From the NCBI GenBank assembly GCA_021234155.1, contig JAJEKV010000048.1, positions 2,408,841-2,472,840 on the forward strand: DNA of 64,000 nucleotides, in the 5' to 3' direction. The stretch comes from Isoetes taiwanensis (Eukaryota > Streptophyta > Lycopodiopsida > Isoetales > Isoetaceae). Under the pieces are notes generated by a model, which saw nothing but the letters and a program-made list of their open reading frames with translations, did not search any database and was not told the origin of the DNA. The position numbers and the translations under genes are program-made. Of the stretch, positions 11,211-24,620 are shown piece by piece. Numbering within the stretch: the first letter of the stretch is position 1; every line of letters begins with the position of its first letter.

Positions 11211-11310
11211 TTTTTTTGGGTTGCCCCTAAGGGGGCAAACCCTCGTTTGTATGGGTTTGTGGCATATCCTAAGTATATCTTTGAATATACATAGAATATC
11301 TTTGGTGGCG
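11211..11310 (+). repeat. Hairpin repeat, copy A
   Basis: Contains the imperfect hairpin GGGTTGCCCC/GGGGGCAAACCC followed by TTTGTGGCATATCCTAAGTATAT. The same segment recurs in the same orientation at 30823-30920. The preceding CAATATAGAAACAGGG also occurs inverted at about 14729-14745. Confidence 0.75.
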
Positions 11311-13000
11311 CTAAAACTCAACGTTCCTCAAAACTGGCGGTTACTGCGTCTTTGGATCAAGGATGTTTCAACCGGTAATCGGGTTGGTCGACGCTCAATC
11401 GATGATGCAAATGCAAAATAAAGTAAATGGTGGTAGATCGGGGCTTGCAATGAAGGGGGTTTTTACAGTCATAAATCATGAGTTATCGATGGAACTCATG
11501 CTTTGTGTTATGGAGGATGCGGGATGCTTTTTCCGCCCCATGGAGGAGAAGTTGGCGTAATCATGCAATTCAGGCATGGCACTCGAAGGTTATGCCTGCA
11601 AGATGTTAACTAGGGAGACCATGGGTTGGAGAGATTACTTAAATCATGTGTGCCGGATAAGATGAGAGCTTTTTTACTCAAGTTTGTGGTTTGAGAGCTC
11701 TTTTCTCCGACACATCTGCATGCAAAGGGATGAGAAATACCTCAATGGAATGATATCGAAGAAAACAGGGTGGAAATGCCTTATCTGCTATTGCCCCTGT
11801 TTTTATGATAAGCTCAAGGGAAATCCGCCTTGCAGAAGTTTACCCCTGTTTTCTACTTATCTGAAGTGCCGGACTACATCGCCCATATAACTTAGAACTC
11901 GAATTTTATCTAAAATGGGAAAAAATCACAATAAGAATCACAACAAAAGGGCTTTATCAAAGATTCGATAAAGGGAAGATCATCGTTTAGGAAACCTCGC
12001 TCAAACTTGCTTTCACATGTATTCCCAGATGAGAAAGGAATATTGAGAGAAGGAATATTGAGAGAAGTAGGATCGAAATAGGAGGTTTCCATCGCCATAG
12101 CCGCATGCAATAATTATAACCGGAGTAATCTTTTTTAAAAATGGCGATAGCATAAAAACCGGGAAAATCTTATTTGTTGATTCCATCGCAAAGAGTCGCT
12201 TACAAACCAGCCTTCTAGTCCAGTGACAATGGCCTCGATGTGAGCTCGACTTGAGCTTATAGCATCGGAGAGGAACAGAGCAAAAAGTTACAGAGATGCT
12301 CTATTTGTTGAGTCTAAGGCGATCATAGACTGGAGTGGGCGTCCGATGGAGTGGGCATCTCTGAAAAAAAAGGGAAAGCATGAATGAATCTAAGCGCATC
12401 ATCAAGGTTCTTTGCCTTTGCATAATAATCCAGAACCTGTACAGATGCATGAGGTGGATCACCTGTTCAAAACAAAGATTTCATCAGAGATTCTCATTCA
12501 ATAAGTTAAATAGAAGAGTGGATCTACCTTATTTGAAAGCGCCGAACTCCATCGCTCATTGCTTAAGATCCCTTTCTTTTGGAAATCCAGGCCGGATTTG
12601 AAGTCTCAGTTTTATAAGGAAGTAGACATGCATTGAGACATGCAAAAGGCCGAAATGGACATGCAAGGCTAGTACACATGCAGGCTGCATGGAGCAGATT
12701 GGTGATCGGAGGAAGCCGCCATAGCTGCAGCTTCAATTCTGAATGCACCGGAACAGGACTCGTCGCCATGGCCATGGCGCCCCAGGTGACAAATGAAAAA
12801 GCGTAAGGCCCATCACTCCTTGCCAGTTTCGTACTGCCAGCTGGACCTCCTGCCATCATTTTTTCGTATGCTGACAACCTGATAAGGTCTTTTTATTGCT
12901 GCACGAGTCTACCTACCCCTGCTTCTTTTATGGTGATAACTTTTTAAGGCAAGATTTCCAATTTAAACAATGTTAGGTTTCCACGTAAAGTTGTTTTATG
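11311..13000. other. Intergenic, no gene recognised
   Basis: No reading frame with recognisable motifs; the frames at 11363-11560 and 12563-12877 look like chance. No RNA genes seen. Confidence 0.45.
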
Positions 13001-13029
13001 GTCCTAGTGGATGTTGACATGTATTTTTG

Positions 13030-13450
13030 GCCGAGGTGGAGGTATGAATCCCCCTAGCCGTTTTTTCCAAATTATCCCTCTATAGAGGTTGGTGTTTTTT
13101 CTACTAATCCCCCTTGCCTTAATGGGTTAAGGGCATTGGTCCCAATGTTTAGGGGCTTTAGTTTGAGGGCTCAATCGCGTATGTGGTATTAGGCCCCCCT
13201 TGGAGGTGGTGGTATGATCTTTTTGTATGTTTTTGGTGCCCCTCTATTCATGGTGGAGGTACGAGTCGCCCCATGAATAGATTGGCTACCTATGTAATAT
13301 TCTTTTATGTTCTATATATCTTGTTGCCTAGCCTTAGTGGTTATGGTGTTTAGGTAAGGGGCATGCCTCAAGGTTAGTGATCATGGTTTCAAACCTTTAT
13401 TATGTATGATACACTTGGTGGAGGTAAGGAGGTAAGAGTCCCCAAGTGCT
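13030..13450. repeat. Degenerate repeat with a GGTGGAGGTA...GAGTCCCC motif
   Basis: Four loosely conserved copies of TGGTGGAGGTANGAGTC(C)CC occur at intervals of about 120 bp in G/T-rich sequence with no open frame. Confidence 0.45.
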
Positions 13451-15310
13451 ATGGCTATGTTAGTGCTATTTGTTGCACTCAAAGTGCAAATCATTCGCTC
13501 CAAATTTCTTGGTTTTGGTAATAGATGGTTTTAGAGGTGAACATTTGAGATCAATGCACAATCCAATTAATGTTATTGAGGGGAATTGAATTGACAATAT
13601 TGTATTGTGTTTCATACATGTGTTCATGGATGATTGACATATTATATAGAAAAACAATCCTAAGTGCAAGTGTTTCCTAAGGCCAATGGCATTATGGGGC
13701 ATGAAGCATTCATTCTATGTGCCTCCAAACCACTTCACCCTCTGGCCATGAAAGGCAACCCTCTGTGCGCAGCACCTTGTTTTTCCCCTTTGTCGTGTCG
13801 GCACAGAGCAGTTCCGACCATGGCATCAACGGAGCGCCATCCTTGTGCTTCATTTTGTTCCTGTTATTTGAGATAGCTCTTCGGATTCGATGAACTCGCC
13901 TTAGAATCTGGCTCATTTTTCTCTAATTTTTACTGAAGGAACACAGTTGTAGCTGCCAGAAGCTTGAAGCTTCTTCCAAGATGTGAGACGGTTTACTTTT
14001 TTTTTTTAATCTTGCTCTGATCCAACCTTGTTACTGATTCTTTTGCTTGTTTTATAGCATGCAGAAGGCTCTGAGCTGCTTTTGGAGCTTGGAAGGGGTT
14101 TTATGCAAAGGCACCTCTGATTTTTGCTTAAGCTTAAGAACATAAGTTTGGGTTCTCTCCTGTTGACGATTCTTGCTTTTTTCATTTGGCTTTGGTGAAT
14201 CTTGGAGCTTCTATTTTGTATGGCTTTTGTCATGTTGGTTTTCACTCGAAAAAGTCTAACAAGACTTATGAAACAAGAGTAGGACACTTTGTGCTCATCA
14301 TTCTATAGAACAGATATACCCGGTTAAAGGGTGAAGTGATCTGTCAACATTTTTTCTCAAGTAAGTCCAAAGAAAACAGTCTGTAAATTGATTCTAGCAT
14401 TGATAATTATTTGCAAAACATCCTTTGTTTGAATCTCTGAGCCCTTTTAATGTGTTTTGATTTGTATTTTGATCTGGTTGGAAAATGAACTAGAGTAGAT
14501 TTAACAGACTCAGTAGCGAGAAGCTTTGATAATGCATGCATTCTGTTTTGTATGATTCTTTCATGTTTCTGATCTATTATGACCGATTCTGCAGTTAAGG
14601 AATAAGAACTGGAAAAAAAAGAAATACCGTCTAAACCTGTTGAACGGAATTAGGATACCCAACTTCTATTCCGTGATATAGGCAGTGCCAGGTGGCAGCA
14701 TTAAAATGCACGCCAACAAAGAAAAATGACCCTGTTTCTATATTGCAACCCGGACGAGAAAGAGGATTTCTTTGCAGAAACACTGGGTTTTGTAGGCAAA
14801 AAGGGGGGATTCTTGTGCAGCAAAAACATGCCTTTTGTCATGGCAATATTATGAAGCTTATGCAAGGCTTATATTTTGAACAACCTATACACTATTACAT
14901 TGAATATTCACACAAGATATTCTTTCTTACATTGCTAGCAAAATGAAAAAAAAAAATGTAAACCAACTACACCATTCAAACAAGTCCTAATCAAGAATTC
15001 CATCAATGTCGTTGTTGACTAAACCAACAAGCACTAAACGCAAGTAAGCCTATACATTTAAAGAGTCAGAGGGCATTCCTTTTATGCATTAGCATCTTGT
15101 TCTAAATAGCAAGAATCCATGTATTCTTGAACGTTCTATTTATATCTACTTGAGATCAAAATATTCCTTTCAAATTGATTATCTAATGCAACCTTGTTTA
15201 CAACAGCTCTTATCACTAATGATGTTTTGTCAAGGCAATTCATATTTAAGGTGGTTTGGCTTATTCAGATCACCACTTGTAGAGGCACCCTAGATTAACA
15301 CCCAACTTGA
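13451..15310. other. Intergenic, no gene recognised
   Basis: Mixed AT-rich sequence. The open frames at 13664-13916 and 14692-14946 show no motif. The 14729-14745 segment is an inverted copy of sequence beside the hairpin repeat at 11191. Confidence 0.45.
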
Positions 15311-15317
15311 ATCTTTT

Positions 15318-15450
15318 CACGTGTAGGATAAATTAGAAACAATGGAGGTAGGTGTTGTTCTCATATATGTGTGCTAGCTTCTCATGTGTAGGATAAATTA
15401 GAAACAATGGAGGTAGGTGTTGTTCTCGTGTGTGTGTGTGTGTTAACAGT
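15318..15450. repeat. Direct duplication plus (GT)n microsatellite
   Basis: A 47-bp unit starting GTGTAGGATAAATTAGAAAC occurs at about 15320 and 15380, followed by a (TG)n run around 15428-15442. Confidence 0.85.
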
Positions 15451-15631
15451 GTGTGTAATATGACATAAAATGACATAATACAATAGAACAGAACATAACA
15501 AAGCTAGACAATCACAGCAGTGTTATGTAGCCCACAAAATTTCATGGCACTCTAGTGAAAAATAAAATTAAAGTAAACTCATAACTGGTTTTAATGATCA
15601 CAATTTCCATCTAGATTGCAAATAAGCAACC

Positions 15632-15660
15632 TAGAATAGAATAGAATAGAATAGAATACA
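15632..15660 (-). repeat. (TATTC)n tail marking the LINE 3' end
   Basis: Read on the minus strand, GACATTAATGTATTC passes into about five TATTC units. The same kind of tail ends the 42-bp insertion at 54005-54046. Confidence 0.75.
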
Positions 15661-16426
15661 TTAATGTCCCTTGTGGCCGTAAGGCCCCGGACTTGTGTAG
15701 CATGGGCGAGCTCCCTAAAAGGGGTGCTACTAGCACATCATTTTTGTTATAATGTAGCCTTTTCAAGGCCGACTTTTTCTTTTAATACCGCATCCCGCTT
15801 TACCTCCTGGCTTCTTGGCCGTGCGTTGATGCGTCGTTATCAATCGACTTTTAGCCGAGCAATTTGTGTGAGGCTATATGACCCGCTTTGTATGCATCAT
15901 ATTACAAGCCCTCTTTCACTTTGGTACTTCTGCGGTCCGCGGTCACCATTCTTTGGATCAAGGTCACCGGATCCCGTAATGATTACTGTCATCGCTCATC
16001 ATTACGTGGACTTGGTTCCCCACCTTATATTTCTCAGACCGTCCCCTCGATGTCTCCGTGAGATTGGACCGTCATTAATCATATGATTCTCATCCTCTAT
16101 TCTCCCCCGCCACGGATTCCTCGCATATCCTGTCCTCTTTGTCTATCCCTCTCCACCGCTCTTTTTCGATTCTTAGATCATGACTTCCCATCCCGAATCC
16201 GACCCGGGATGTCCCTTCCGCTTTTCCCTAATATGTTATCCCTATATATCCGTGTCCTATTTGTTGTTCCGGGTTAAAACTTGTACGAGCCGGTCTGTCT
16301 TGGGTCCTTGGTGTCTTTGCGTACCATGCTCTTGTCGCTATGTCCGCCCCTCCTCATTCCATTGCCCCTCTTCTATTAGGGTCACTTTCGGGTTTAATCC
16401 CATCCGCGGTCCATGTTGCCACTTCT

Positions 16427-19250
16427 TTAAACCATCCAAAGCTTTCGAGGGATGTGTGATTTTTTTGATTCGGTTGATTGCAATGTTGGACGGTTCCCTG
16501 TATGTCCCCTGCATTGTCTCCGATCGGGTACCTTATGGTTCTTTCCCCATGCTCTCACCTCCATCGGTTTTTGCCCCCTCGTTTCTAGGATCATGATTGT
16601 CGGTGGCGTGTTTGTCATTACCACTGAATTCCCCGCTGCAAAACTGCCATTGCCTAAGAATTCCTTCCTGCTTTTCCCAATTTCTTTCTGTTAAGCATGG
16701 TCCCCATGCTTCTGCTCCGTACAACTGAAAGTGGTGGCCACCGCTGCACTAAATAGGTAGCATTTGATGTCCCAATCAGTTATTCTACTTCTGTTACAGA
16801 AGTTTTTCATGTTAAAGTAGCTTCCTATAGCTGATTGAAATCTGGCGTTAGCTCCTTTGGCCCACTTCCCTGTGCCATGTGCATCATAACCTAGATATCT
16901 CAGTGATACGTTGTTTCCTCTATCTCTTTGTCTTTATACATGAAAGGTTTATGCCTGTTCTTATGTCCAAAGATGACTATCTTAGTTTTTGCTAGATTCA
17001 CGGTCAGACCTGTTTCCTCACAGAATTGTTCTAGAATTTTGAGCAGTCTGTGCATCCCTTTGTTTTTTGTTGCCATCATACTGAGATCATCCGCATATAG
17101 CATTATCGGTACCTTCGTGTGTCTCCTAGTGTGGGGCATACTCGCCCCTTTTGCTACGCTATGTATCCCCAGTAGTGCATCTATGTATATACCAAACAGA
17201 GTTGGGGATAACGGACATCCCCGCTTTACACGGTGTCACGCAGTTATCGTCATTGTCCTTCCTTTTCCATCTTAGCATACACCTTGTGGTATAATCTTGC
17301 GATTGATCCTACCATATTTGTGTGGGCTTGCATGTCCATCGATCTTTTTAATGACTTCTCTCTCTGGATCAGATCAAATGCTTTTCTGAAATCTACAAAG
17401 CAACAGATTATTTTCCTTCCCTGCCCTTTGTTGTGCTCTATTAATATCCGGAGAGTCACGAGATGGTCTGTGGTTGAGTGCTCCGGTCTGAACCCTGCTT
17501 GTCCCTGTGCTCTCATATTTCCTTCTTCTGCCCATTTCTTTAGTTTGTTATCCAGTGCCTTTCCAAACCATTTTGCGAAAATCGAGCTCACCATTATCGT
17601 CCTATAGTTCCCTGGGTCTTTTCTATTTCCTGCCTTATGTAGAGGTATGACTCTGTTGTATGTCCATCTGTCTGGGAGTCCTGTATGTATGATGCCATTG
17701 AATATGTCTGTAACCTGTCTACCAATTTCTGTCTCAGCGCACTTCAGCAGTTCCACGGTCAGGCCGTATAGATCCGGTGCTTTATGATTAGCCATCCTGT
17801 TTAGTGCTAGCATTACTTCTAGCATGTTGAAGCATGGTTTGTCCGGGTCATGCTGTATTGGTATTGGTACCGGAGGTGCCCCCTTGTATAATTTGTCCGT
17901 GTAACTCTCCCAATCCCTCGGTTCCAATGTCATCTTGTTCATTCCTTGCTTTCATATTGCTGTTCCCTACTTTGTTTTTGAGTCCCCTCCAAAATCTTCG
18001 GGGCTGTTTTTTCAACAATTTTCCCATATACCATTGGTGCTGTAGGAGGTTATTGTATCTTTTCTTCTTTAGTAATCTTATGTATGCTGCCTTTTCTTCC
18101 CTGTATGTCTCCTTTCCCCTGTGTCTTCTTGTTTTCCTCTTGTGTTCTCTACACTCGTCATCATACCATACTGAAGCTCTGAATGCCCTGTTTTCCCCAG
18201 TTTTGATCCTTTTCCCAAACACTTCTGTTGCTACCCTTACCATGATGTCATTGAGGGTGTTTCCATTATCACTCGCATTGTGTTCTCCCCAATCCCATGT
18301 TCCCATTTCCTCCTTGATCATTTGGATGAAGGTTTACTCATGTATTTCTCACGGAATTGAATCCTCACCACCTTTTCTTATCATCCTTTCTTTACATGCT
18401 ATCTTTTGTGGCTTCCTATCCAGTCTGATTGTTAATTTAATCGGTCTATGACTTTCCCTTTTCCCAGTCGGCCATTCTTGTAGCATCAATCCTTCTATCT
18501 TTTCCGCTGCCTGTTCGTTCAGAATTATGTAATCCACTATGCTCTTACCATGTGTGTTTTGGCTCGTAAAACCTCCCGATCCCTCCATTTTTTTCACGCC
18601 ATTAGCTATGATCATCCCATTGCCGGTCGCGGACTTCCGGCAATAATTCACCTCTAGCATTGACCTCTCGCCTTATCTTACGTATCCCTCTCGCCATTCC
18701 TGTGCCCTTTGCCGTGTATACTATCGACCATCCTCCTCGTCCATGTGTGTGTGCTTTGTGCCCGTTCTTCATGCAGTTACGGCATTTAGATCTCCTACTA
18801 TAATCATTGGTCCCTGCTTCTTCCATTTCGTTATATTTTCTCCCGGATCCAAAGAATTCTAGCTTATCACTTTGTTTGGCGGGTAGTATGTAATTATCGA
18901 ACTATCTCTTGTTTGTTTTTCAATTGGATATTCAAGACCATATATCTTTTATTGATATCCTAATGTAACATACATGCATTACTAGTTACATTATTCTTTA
19001 TATAACAAGCCCGACCTGCCTCCCCTCCCTATCTTGAAATCCACTGCTCTTCCGGCATGTGAATAACTGGTATCCTTCCTCCTCTGGCGACCTTTTAGCG
19101 TTATGCTCCCATGTCTCGTCGGGCATATTATGTCGCGGTAGTGGGCACCTTCTAGTCTTTCTCCATGCGTCCATGGGTACGATGCAGTTCGATTACCACA
19201 ATGTAATAAATCTTTTCCCCGAGGTTGCTCCTTCGGGGTCTCCATCATTT
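16427..19250 (-). pseudogene. LINE ORF2 remnant: APE endonuclease plus reverse transcriptase
   Basis: Fragments in consistent order: endonuclease with GDLNA near 18810 and the IVDYIILNE...SHRPI end near 18540-18430; RT fingers and palm with NYRTI, QAGFRPEHSTTDHLVTLR and FVDFRKAFD (17942-17250); RGCPLSPTLFGIYID near 17220; then the catalytic LYADDL box near 17090; and the C-terminal YGAEAWG around 16720. These are the defining motifs of a non-LTR polymerase that nicks the target and primes reverse transcription there. Several frame changes and stops (for example between 17250 and 17139, and before 18349) make it non-functional. Confidence 0.85.
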
Positions 19251-19376
19251 TACATACCCATTGGTATGTTCTCCTTGGTCTTCCTCACGGTTTTCATTGT
19301 CGGGGTTGGCCCTCAGAACCACAGGCGTGTTGCTTTCGCTCTTCGTTTCCCAGCTTCCTTCTTCCTATTGCTCTGA

Positions 19377-20300
19377 TTACGGTTCCTTCTCACCGTGATC
19401 ACTCTCGGTGCTTTCCCCGGCGATCACGTTCTCCCCATACTGTTGTATAGACTTGAGGGGTGTATGTTTCCTTTTTACGCTTCCTTTAATTTTGCTATCC
19501 CACGCAGCCCGGTATGCATTCTTACGGTAGAGAGTCACTTGCTCTCTTACCCTCTTGTGTATGTAGACCTTGCCATTCTTGACCCCTTTTGTATCCCTCG
19601 CTTGGTTCGGCTCCACGCTTTGGCCAATTCCCTGTGTAACCCCTGTCTCTGCATCACCGTTAAGGACTCATGTACTTTGATTCCATTTCTCAATCTGGAT
19701 CCCATCCGCAGGATCCTTTCCTTGGTTGCCATGTCTCTCAATGTCAAGTTTATGTGCCTCGATCTCCCCTCCATTGGCCTGACGGAGGGGCTTTGGCGAT
19801 GGCCCCAGGTTCCTTGAACACCGTCTCTATCATTCGCAGCGGTAACTTCGATATATATCCTCGTTAGGCCTCTCTGCTATCCCAATTAGCCTAACATCAT
19901 GCTTAATTTTATTTTGCTCCTCGTATTCCATTAAATGCGGCTTTATCCTATCAAATGACTCCCATGCATCCAGCTCAACATTTGATTTCTCTAATTCAAC
20001 CAACCTTTGCAAGATCTTTGCTTTCTCTTCTTCGATCTCGTCCATTCTGCGCTGCATTTCCTCGTTCAACTTCTCCATCCCTCCTACTCTCACGTCCATG
20101 CTAGTGATGGCTATCTTGTTGCTGTTGCATGTTTCAGCCAGAGCGTTGAGGGCATCCAGGTTCGGGATCTTTGATTCTAGCCGCTTATCCATCTGCGCCA
20201 GGAAGTCCCTAAGGTCCTGTTGGCTCACTGGGGCTCTTGCCGCCTCCGATCTCCTCTGTTGGCTGCTGTTGAGGTTGATACTATCGGCCATAGCGCTCAT
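19377..20300 (-). pseudogene. LINE ORF1 remnant (coiled coil, RRM, C-terminal domain)
   Basis: Begins at ATG 20300 (MSAMADSINL). Residues about 25-130 form a long heptad-rich coiled coil (QMDKRLESKI...EEMQRRMDEIEEEKAKILQRL), followed by HDVRLIGIAERPNED, which resembles the start of an L1 ORF1 RRM. After a frame break near 19860 a second fragment (19774-19547) has the typical C-terminal domain pattern MATKERILRMG...VMQRQGLHRELAKAW. It would bind LINE RNA as a trimer in a live element. Decayed here. Confidence 0.75.
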
Positions 20301-20804
20301 TTGCAGGAGAGCTGTGTGCGGAAGAACTCTGTGGTGGCTCTAGGCAGTGCGCTCGTGCTAGACTCTCACTTGTAGGATAGCCGTCGTCTCTCCCTAAGAC
20401 TATATATTTCCTGCTTCTAAATGGCATTTTTATTCATAATTACCGTTCTAATTTGAAATTCAAAATTCAAAAGGCCATAATTAATTCCGCCCGTCTCTTT
20501 TATTGTTGTTCAACTCCCTTCGTCTGTTGCCCAAGGTTGATCCTTTTGGGTCTTTCGAGGCTGATTAGCTGGGTGGATGCCTGACTGTATTGATTACGTT
20601 GGTATTTCATCCGTTTTTGAACTTCTGTACTAATGTGTTTCTGCATCTTTGTAGTTCTGTATTTCTGTATTTCTGTGCATGTGTCATTCTGGTGGGCTGG
20701 AATCATGGAACCATAGGGGGGCAGTGTGCGCTCCCCTGGCCTATGGCGAGGGGTAAAACCCCCCTGTCCAGAATTTCCCAATCCATGATGTCGGTACTTT
20801 CATC

Positions 20805-21180
20805 ATCTGAGGTATTCTCCATACCTCGCTAGAAGTCATGTGTTGTTCACAGACATTATAGTGAGTGAGTTTTTAGTGGTCCGGGTTACCAGTTGGTGGG
20901 TCCAGCCCTCGCTATCCTAGTGTACGGCGGAGGCTTGGCCTCACTGTCCCGTAACTTGCCCCCGTCCACCTTTTACTCAGTGTTGACAGAAATCGGTAGA
21001 TGAGGTATTCTTCATACCCCGCTGAATAAGTCATATGCCGTTTTCCAGGTGCATGCGAGTTTTTGGTGGTCCGGGTTACCAGTTGGTGGGTCTAGCCCTC
21101 GCTATCCTGGTGTACGGCGGAGGCATAGCCTCTCTGTCCCGTATCTTGCCCCGTCCGCCTTTTACTCTGTATTTCTTTTT
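20805..21180 (-). repeat. Two tandem copies of a 190-bp monomer at the LINE 5' end
   Basis: Copies at about 20805-20985 and 21003-21175 share GGTCCGGGTTACCAGTTGGT, CCCTCGCTATCCT and GTGTACGGCGGAGGC. They lie immediately 5' of ORF1 on the minus strand, where promoter monomers are found in some L1 families. Confidence 0.75.
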
Positions 21181-24100
21181 GTTCTCTGTGTGTACTTTCA
21201 ACGGTCCCGCCGTACTTGTAACCTTAAGAAGCTTGTTATGCAAGCCATATTGTCCTTGTCCCTTGCTTACCTGTCACTTATCGGTCACTTATCTGTCGCC
21301 CCTCGTCTTGTGTTTCCCTTGTTTTTTGACGTGTTCGCCATCCTTTTCGTTTTGAGTCGACATCTCTCACCATATGGTCCATTTTTCTCTAACTTTTGCA
21401 TTCTTCTTTTTACATTACGTTTTATTGCCCAATGTACCCCCTACATCACCGAGATGCTTTCCTACCTTGTTTATATATCCGTTTGGTGTATTTTGTCGCG
21501 ATTATACTCCTCAATACTCCTTCGACGGTCTTTTATTATGCTAGAATCCACGATTTCCCATAATGTCCGTAATTCCCCCATATATATATTCGTGCATTGT
21601 CTCCGTGGGGTATAATACTATGGATCGGAATCAATTCATCACTAAGGCAATTTTTAAGAATACACTACCTATTTTACCAAATGACGGATAGTACTTCATT
21701 TTCTTCATTCAAAAATTCTCTTAATGGATAATACATATGTGTCTATACATCGTTGATAGTATTTTCAAGCATTCAAATATGCTTAATGCAAGCCCTTCCC
21801 TCGGTTTACATGTCTCCTTTTCTCCCTAATCAGCCGAGGGATGTTATATATCTTGATCATTACATTGGCGAGATTGCACTTCGGCCAAGAGCTGAATGAC
21901 TGATTTAAAACAGTGAGATGATCATATAACTATTTTAAAGAAACAAAAAGGTGTTAAAACAAAAAGATGTTAAGACTACGCTGAGCTTATCCCCCACGGG
22001 CATCTTCCATCTCCCTTTCTTCCCGCCTCCTCCTTGCTGCATCATTCCTTGTTCTTTTACTTTTTCTGTTTCTTTTCAGTTGATGTCTCCCCCGATCTTG
22101 GCCACCTTTTCCGTGTTCCCGTGCATGTGCGCTTGACATAGAAAATCTACGTGGTTTTTTCAAAGACAAAAGATGCATATCTTACCATAGTCGATAATCA
22201 TAAAGGTTTGTCTTTGGTACCTCTTCTCTTTTTGCATGGCTCCATACATCTGCAGTCTATTGAAGCACTGCATTACCCGATCTAGATCCCGTCTTGATTT
22301 GTGTCATTTTTGTCGGAAAGAACTCCCAGAACATCCGAAGTTGAAGGCTATACCACGAATCCTTCATCCCTTGTGCATGGTGTATTCGGTCCGCGGTGCA
22401 AGCGATGAACGCCGCCCACGTTAATGCACGATCTCAAACCTTTATCAAGGCACCGGCACTCGCCGCAGATGTACCCGCATTCAAGTCTTCGGTCCGGATT
22501 GTATGGCACGGTGAGATTCCTGTACTCCCCGATCTCGGCCGTTTCCTATCCTTCCTATCCCCATCTTCTTCTCCCCTGACAATCCTTTTCCCCTTGTCCA
22601 TGAAGAATTCCGGGGCTTGATCGTCTTCTTTGGTTCGGGCGCCTTCTTTGAATCGAAGAAGCGAACTTCGAGAAATCGGGAATTCAATGGCAACGGACTT
22701 GATCGCTTCGGATAGCTTGGGAGCGGGACTTCACTACTCACCCTCTTCTTAATATACTACTTAGGGTTACGAAATCTTTCCATATTCCCGCTCCTTTATT
22801 ACGGCCGTCTATCTTTATTATTAGTCTTGTCTTATCTTGTCTTCCCTATGTTTTCGTATGTGTGTGCTGCCATCTGTCCTCCACCTGTTATCCTGACTTC
22901 CGTACGATGTCCTCTCGTAGGTTATAGTAATAATTATTATTAATTATTATTATTACTACCTTAGTACCTTATTACCCTACCCTATAGAGCTGGTTACCAT
23001 AATAATTACTACTACTCTGGCCCTATTAATAGACGTTAGTTTCCCGTGTTGTGATTCATGACATTATATATTCTCGTGTTCGCCCGTACTTTATCACTTC
23101 CCCCGTATGTGTCCTTTATCCGACGTTTCCGTACCTTTTTGGTCACCCCCCATATAGAACTATTGTTAATTACAACCTATAACATTTAGACCAAATTGAG
23201 TTAAAGGTCATGGAATTTAAATTCGCGGGCGCAAAATACGTGGCTAAATACGTGGCTATTTTACTACATAGATGGGTGTACAGCTAGATATATGTCACCC
23301 TCATCTCCCAAAGATGTTAATTAAATACTTTTAATTTTAGTTTAATTTAAATGAACGTATACGGATCCCGTTAACGGCCCTAAATTTGAAATTTGAAGTC
23401 ACCGACGTCAAGTTTCTAAATTCAAATTTCCCTTTTCGACCATATTTCTCTGTGTCCTTATGTGATTTCGATCGTTCTGTTTGTGATCATACCGTAACTC
23501 TTAGAGCTGGTTGTAATCCTTGATTCAATCCGCTAATATATCAGCATTGATAAGTGTTGATAAGCATTCCAAGGATATTTATCCCCCCGTTGCTCGAAGA
23601 CCCTTTCTTGCTTTTCTCCCGAACTCGCACTCTAACACGGCATCATCTATGCATCTACCATGTACATGCCTATGATTGAACGAATACTTGCATGGGTGTG
23701 TACACCTACCTGACATTGCCCACCAGGTTAAGACATCGCCCATCGCCCATCGCCCATCGCCTCCCAATATAGGAAAATCATCACATATCCCAATCCTAAT
23801 ATGAAAATAAATTTAGATTCAATGGGAAGAGAAATATATGATGATATCATATGATAACAGATGGTAATAGTCAATTTGAAATGGTTTAAACACTCAGCAA
23901 GCACAGAAGTCCATTAAAACATTGAAAGAATGAGTAGAACCATTGTACGCAAATCCAAAACCTAAGTTCAAGGATTGATGCTGGTACCTGCAGACCATCC
24001 AAGAGCTTAAGTTAGTAACAGAATAGTAACTAGACTTGGGAACTGCAGGCGTCAACACATCAATCCACTTGTTATCGATGTCCAAGCTTAGAAGATGGAT

Positions 24101-24329
24101 AACTACACACAAGTTTATGACATCACATGAACCTGAACAATTCATTCCCAATTAATAGCAGACTCTTAGTTACACTGCAGGGAGCAGAATATCATAAACA
24201 TGCTAATTCTGATACCTTGACAATGATTTGAATAACTTGAAAAGAATTAAAAATCATAATACTCCTACTGGATTATAGAACCGGATTCCAATATAATACC
24301 TCTGTGCAATATCTTACTCATTCACAATT
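21181..24329. other. Intergenic, no gene recognised; small simple repeats
   Basis: 21.2-22.75 kb has the same pyrimidine-rich plus strand as the LINE and may be more 5' sequence or another remnant, but I see no motif; the long frame at 21049-21615 on plus looks like a low-complexity shadow. Simple repeats: (TAA/TAT)n at 22925-22960 and four CATCGCC units at 23733-23762. Confidence 0.45.
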
Positions 24330-24620
24330 GAATGCAAAACTGAGACTCATCTGAAGGACTAAAGAGTCAGAGAATTATCTGAAGGACTAAAGAGTCAGCT
24401 CTTTTAGCCCAAGCCAGAAATTTACAAGGCTATTACAGCATAATCATGTTTAATGCAAAACTGAGAATTATCTGAAAGACTAGAGAGCCAGCTCAATTAG
24501 CCCAAGTCAGAAAATTTACACGGCTATTAAAGCAAACTCTCAGTTGAAAGCAAGATTGAGAATTAACTGAAGGACTAAAGAGCCAGCTCTATTAGCCCAA
24601 GACAGAAGTTTACAGCATAA
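24330..24620. repeat. Three tandem copies of a unit of about 100 bp
   Basis: Each copy carries a version of CTGAAGGACTAAAGAG-CAGCTC, TTAGCCCAAG-CAGAA and TTTACA-GGCTATTA-AGCA. A partial fourth copy lies at the left. Confidence 0.8.

Larger units (their letters stand above)
15632..21180 (-). mobile_element. Degraded L1-like LINE (non-LTR retrotransposon)
   Basis: Minus-strand order from 5' to 3': tandem 5' monomers (about 21175-20805), ORF1 (20300-19377), APE endonuclease (about 19250-18349), reverse transcriptase (17942-16900), a YGAEAWG-type distal segment (16724-16430), and a 3' tail of TATTC repeats (15660-15632). This is the standard plan of an APE-type LINE. Both ORFs are broken by stops and frameshifts, so the copy is dead. 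The element is at least 4.7 kb from ORF1 to tail. The 5' limit and target duplication were not determined. Confidence 0.85.

Noticed and set aside
15664-16694. Plus-strand frames of up to 140 codons opposite the LINE
   Set aside because: They are antisense to the LINE ORF2 region and rich in hydrophobic/Cys residues from composition; the minus strand carries the recognisable RT and EN motifs.
21049-21615. A 188-codon plus-strand hydrophobic frame that could be a membrane protein
   Set aside because: It begins inside the 190-bp LINE monomer and runs through polypyrimidine-rich sequence, which yields Leu/Phe/Ser-rich text by chance. No start context or homologue recognised.
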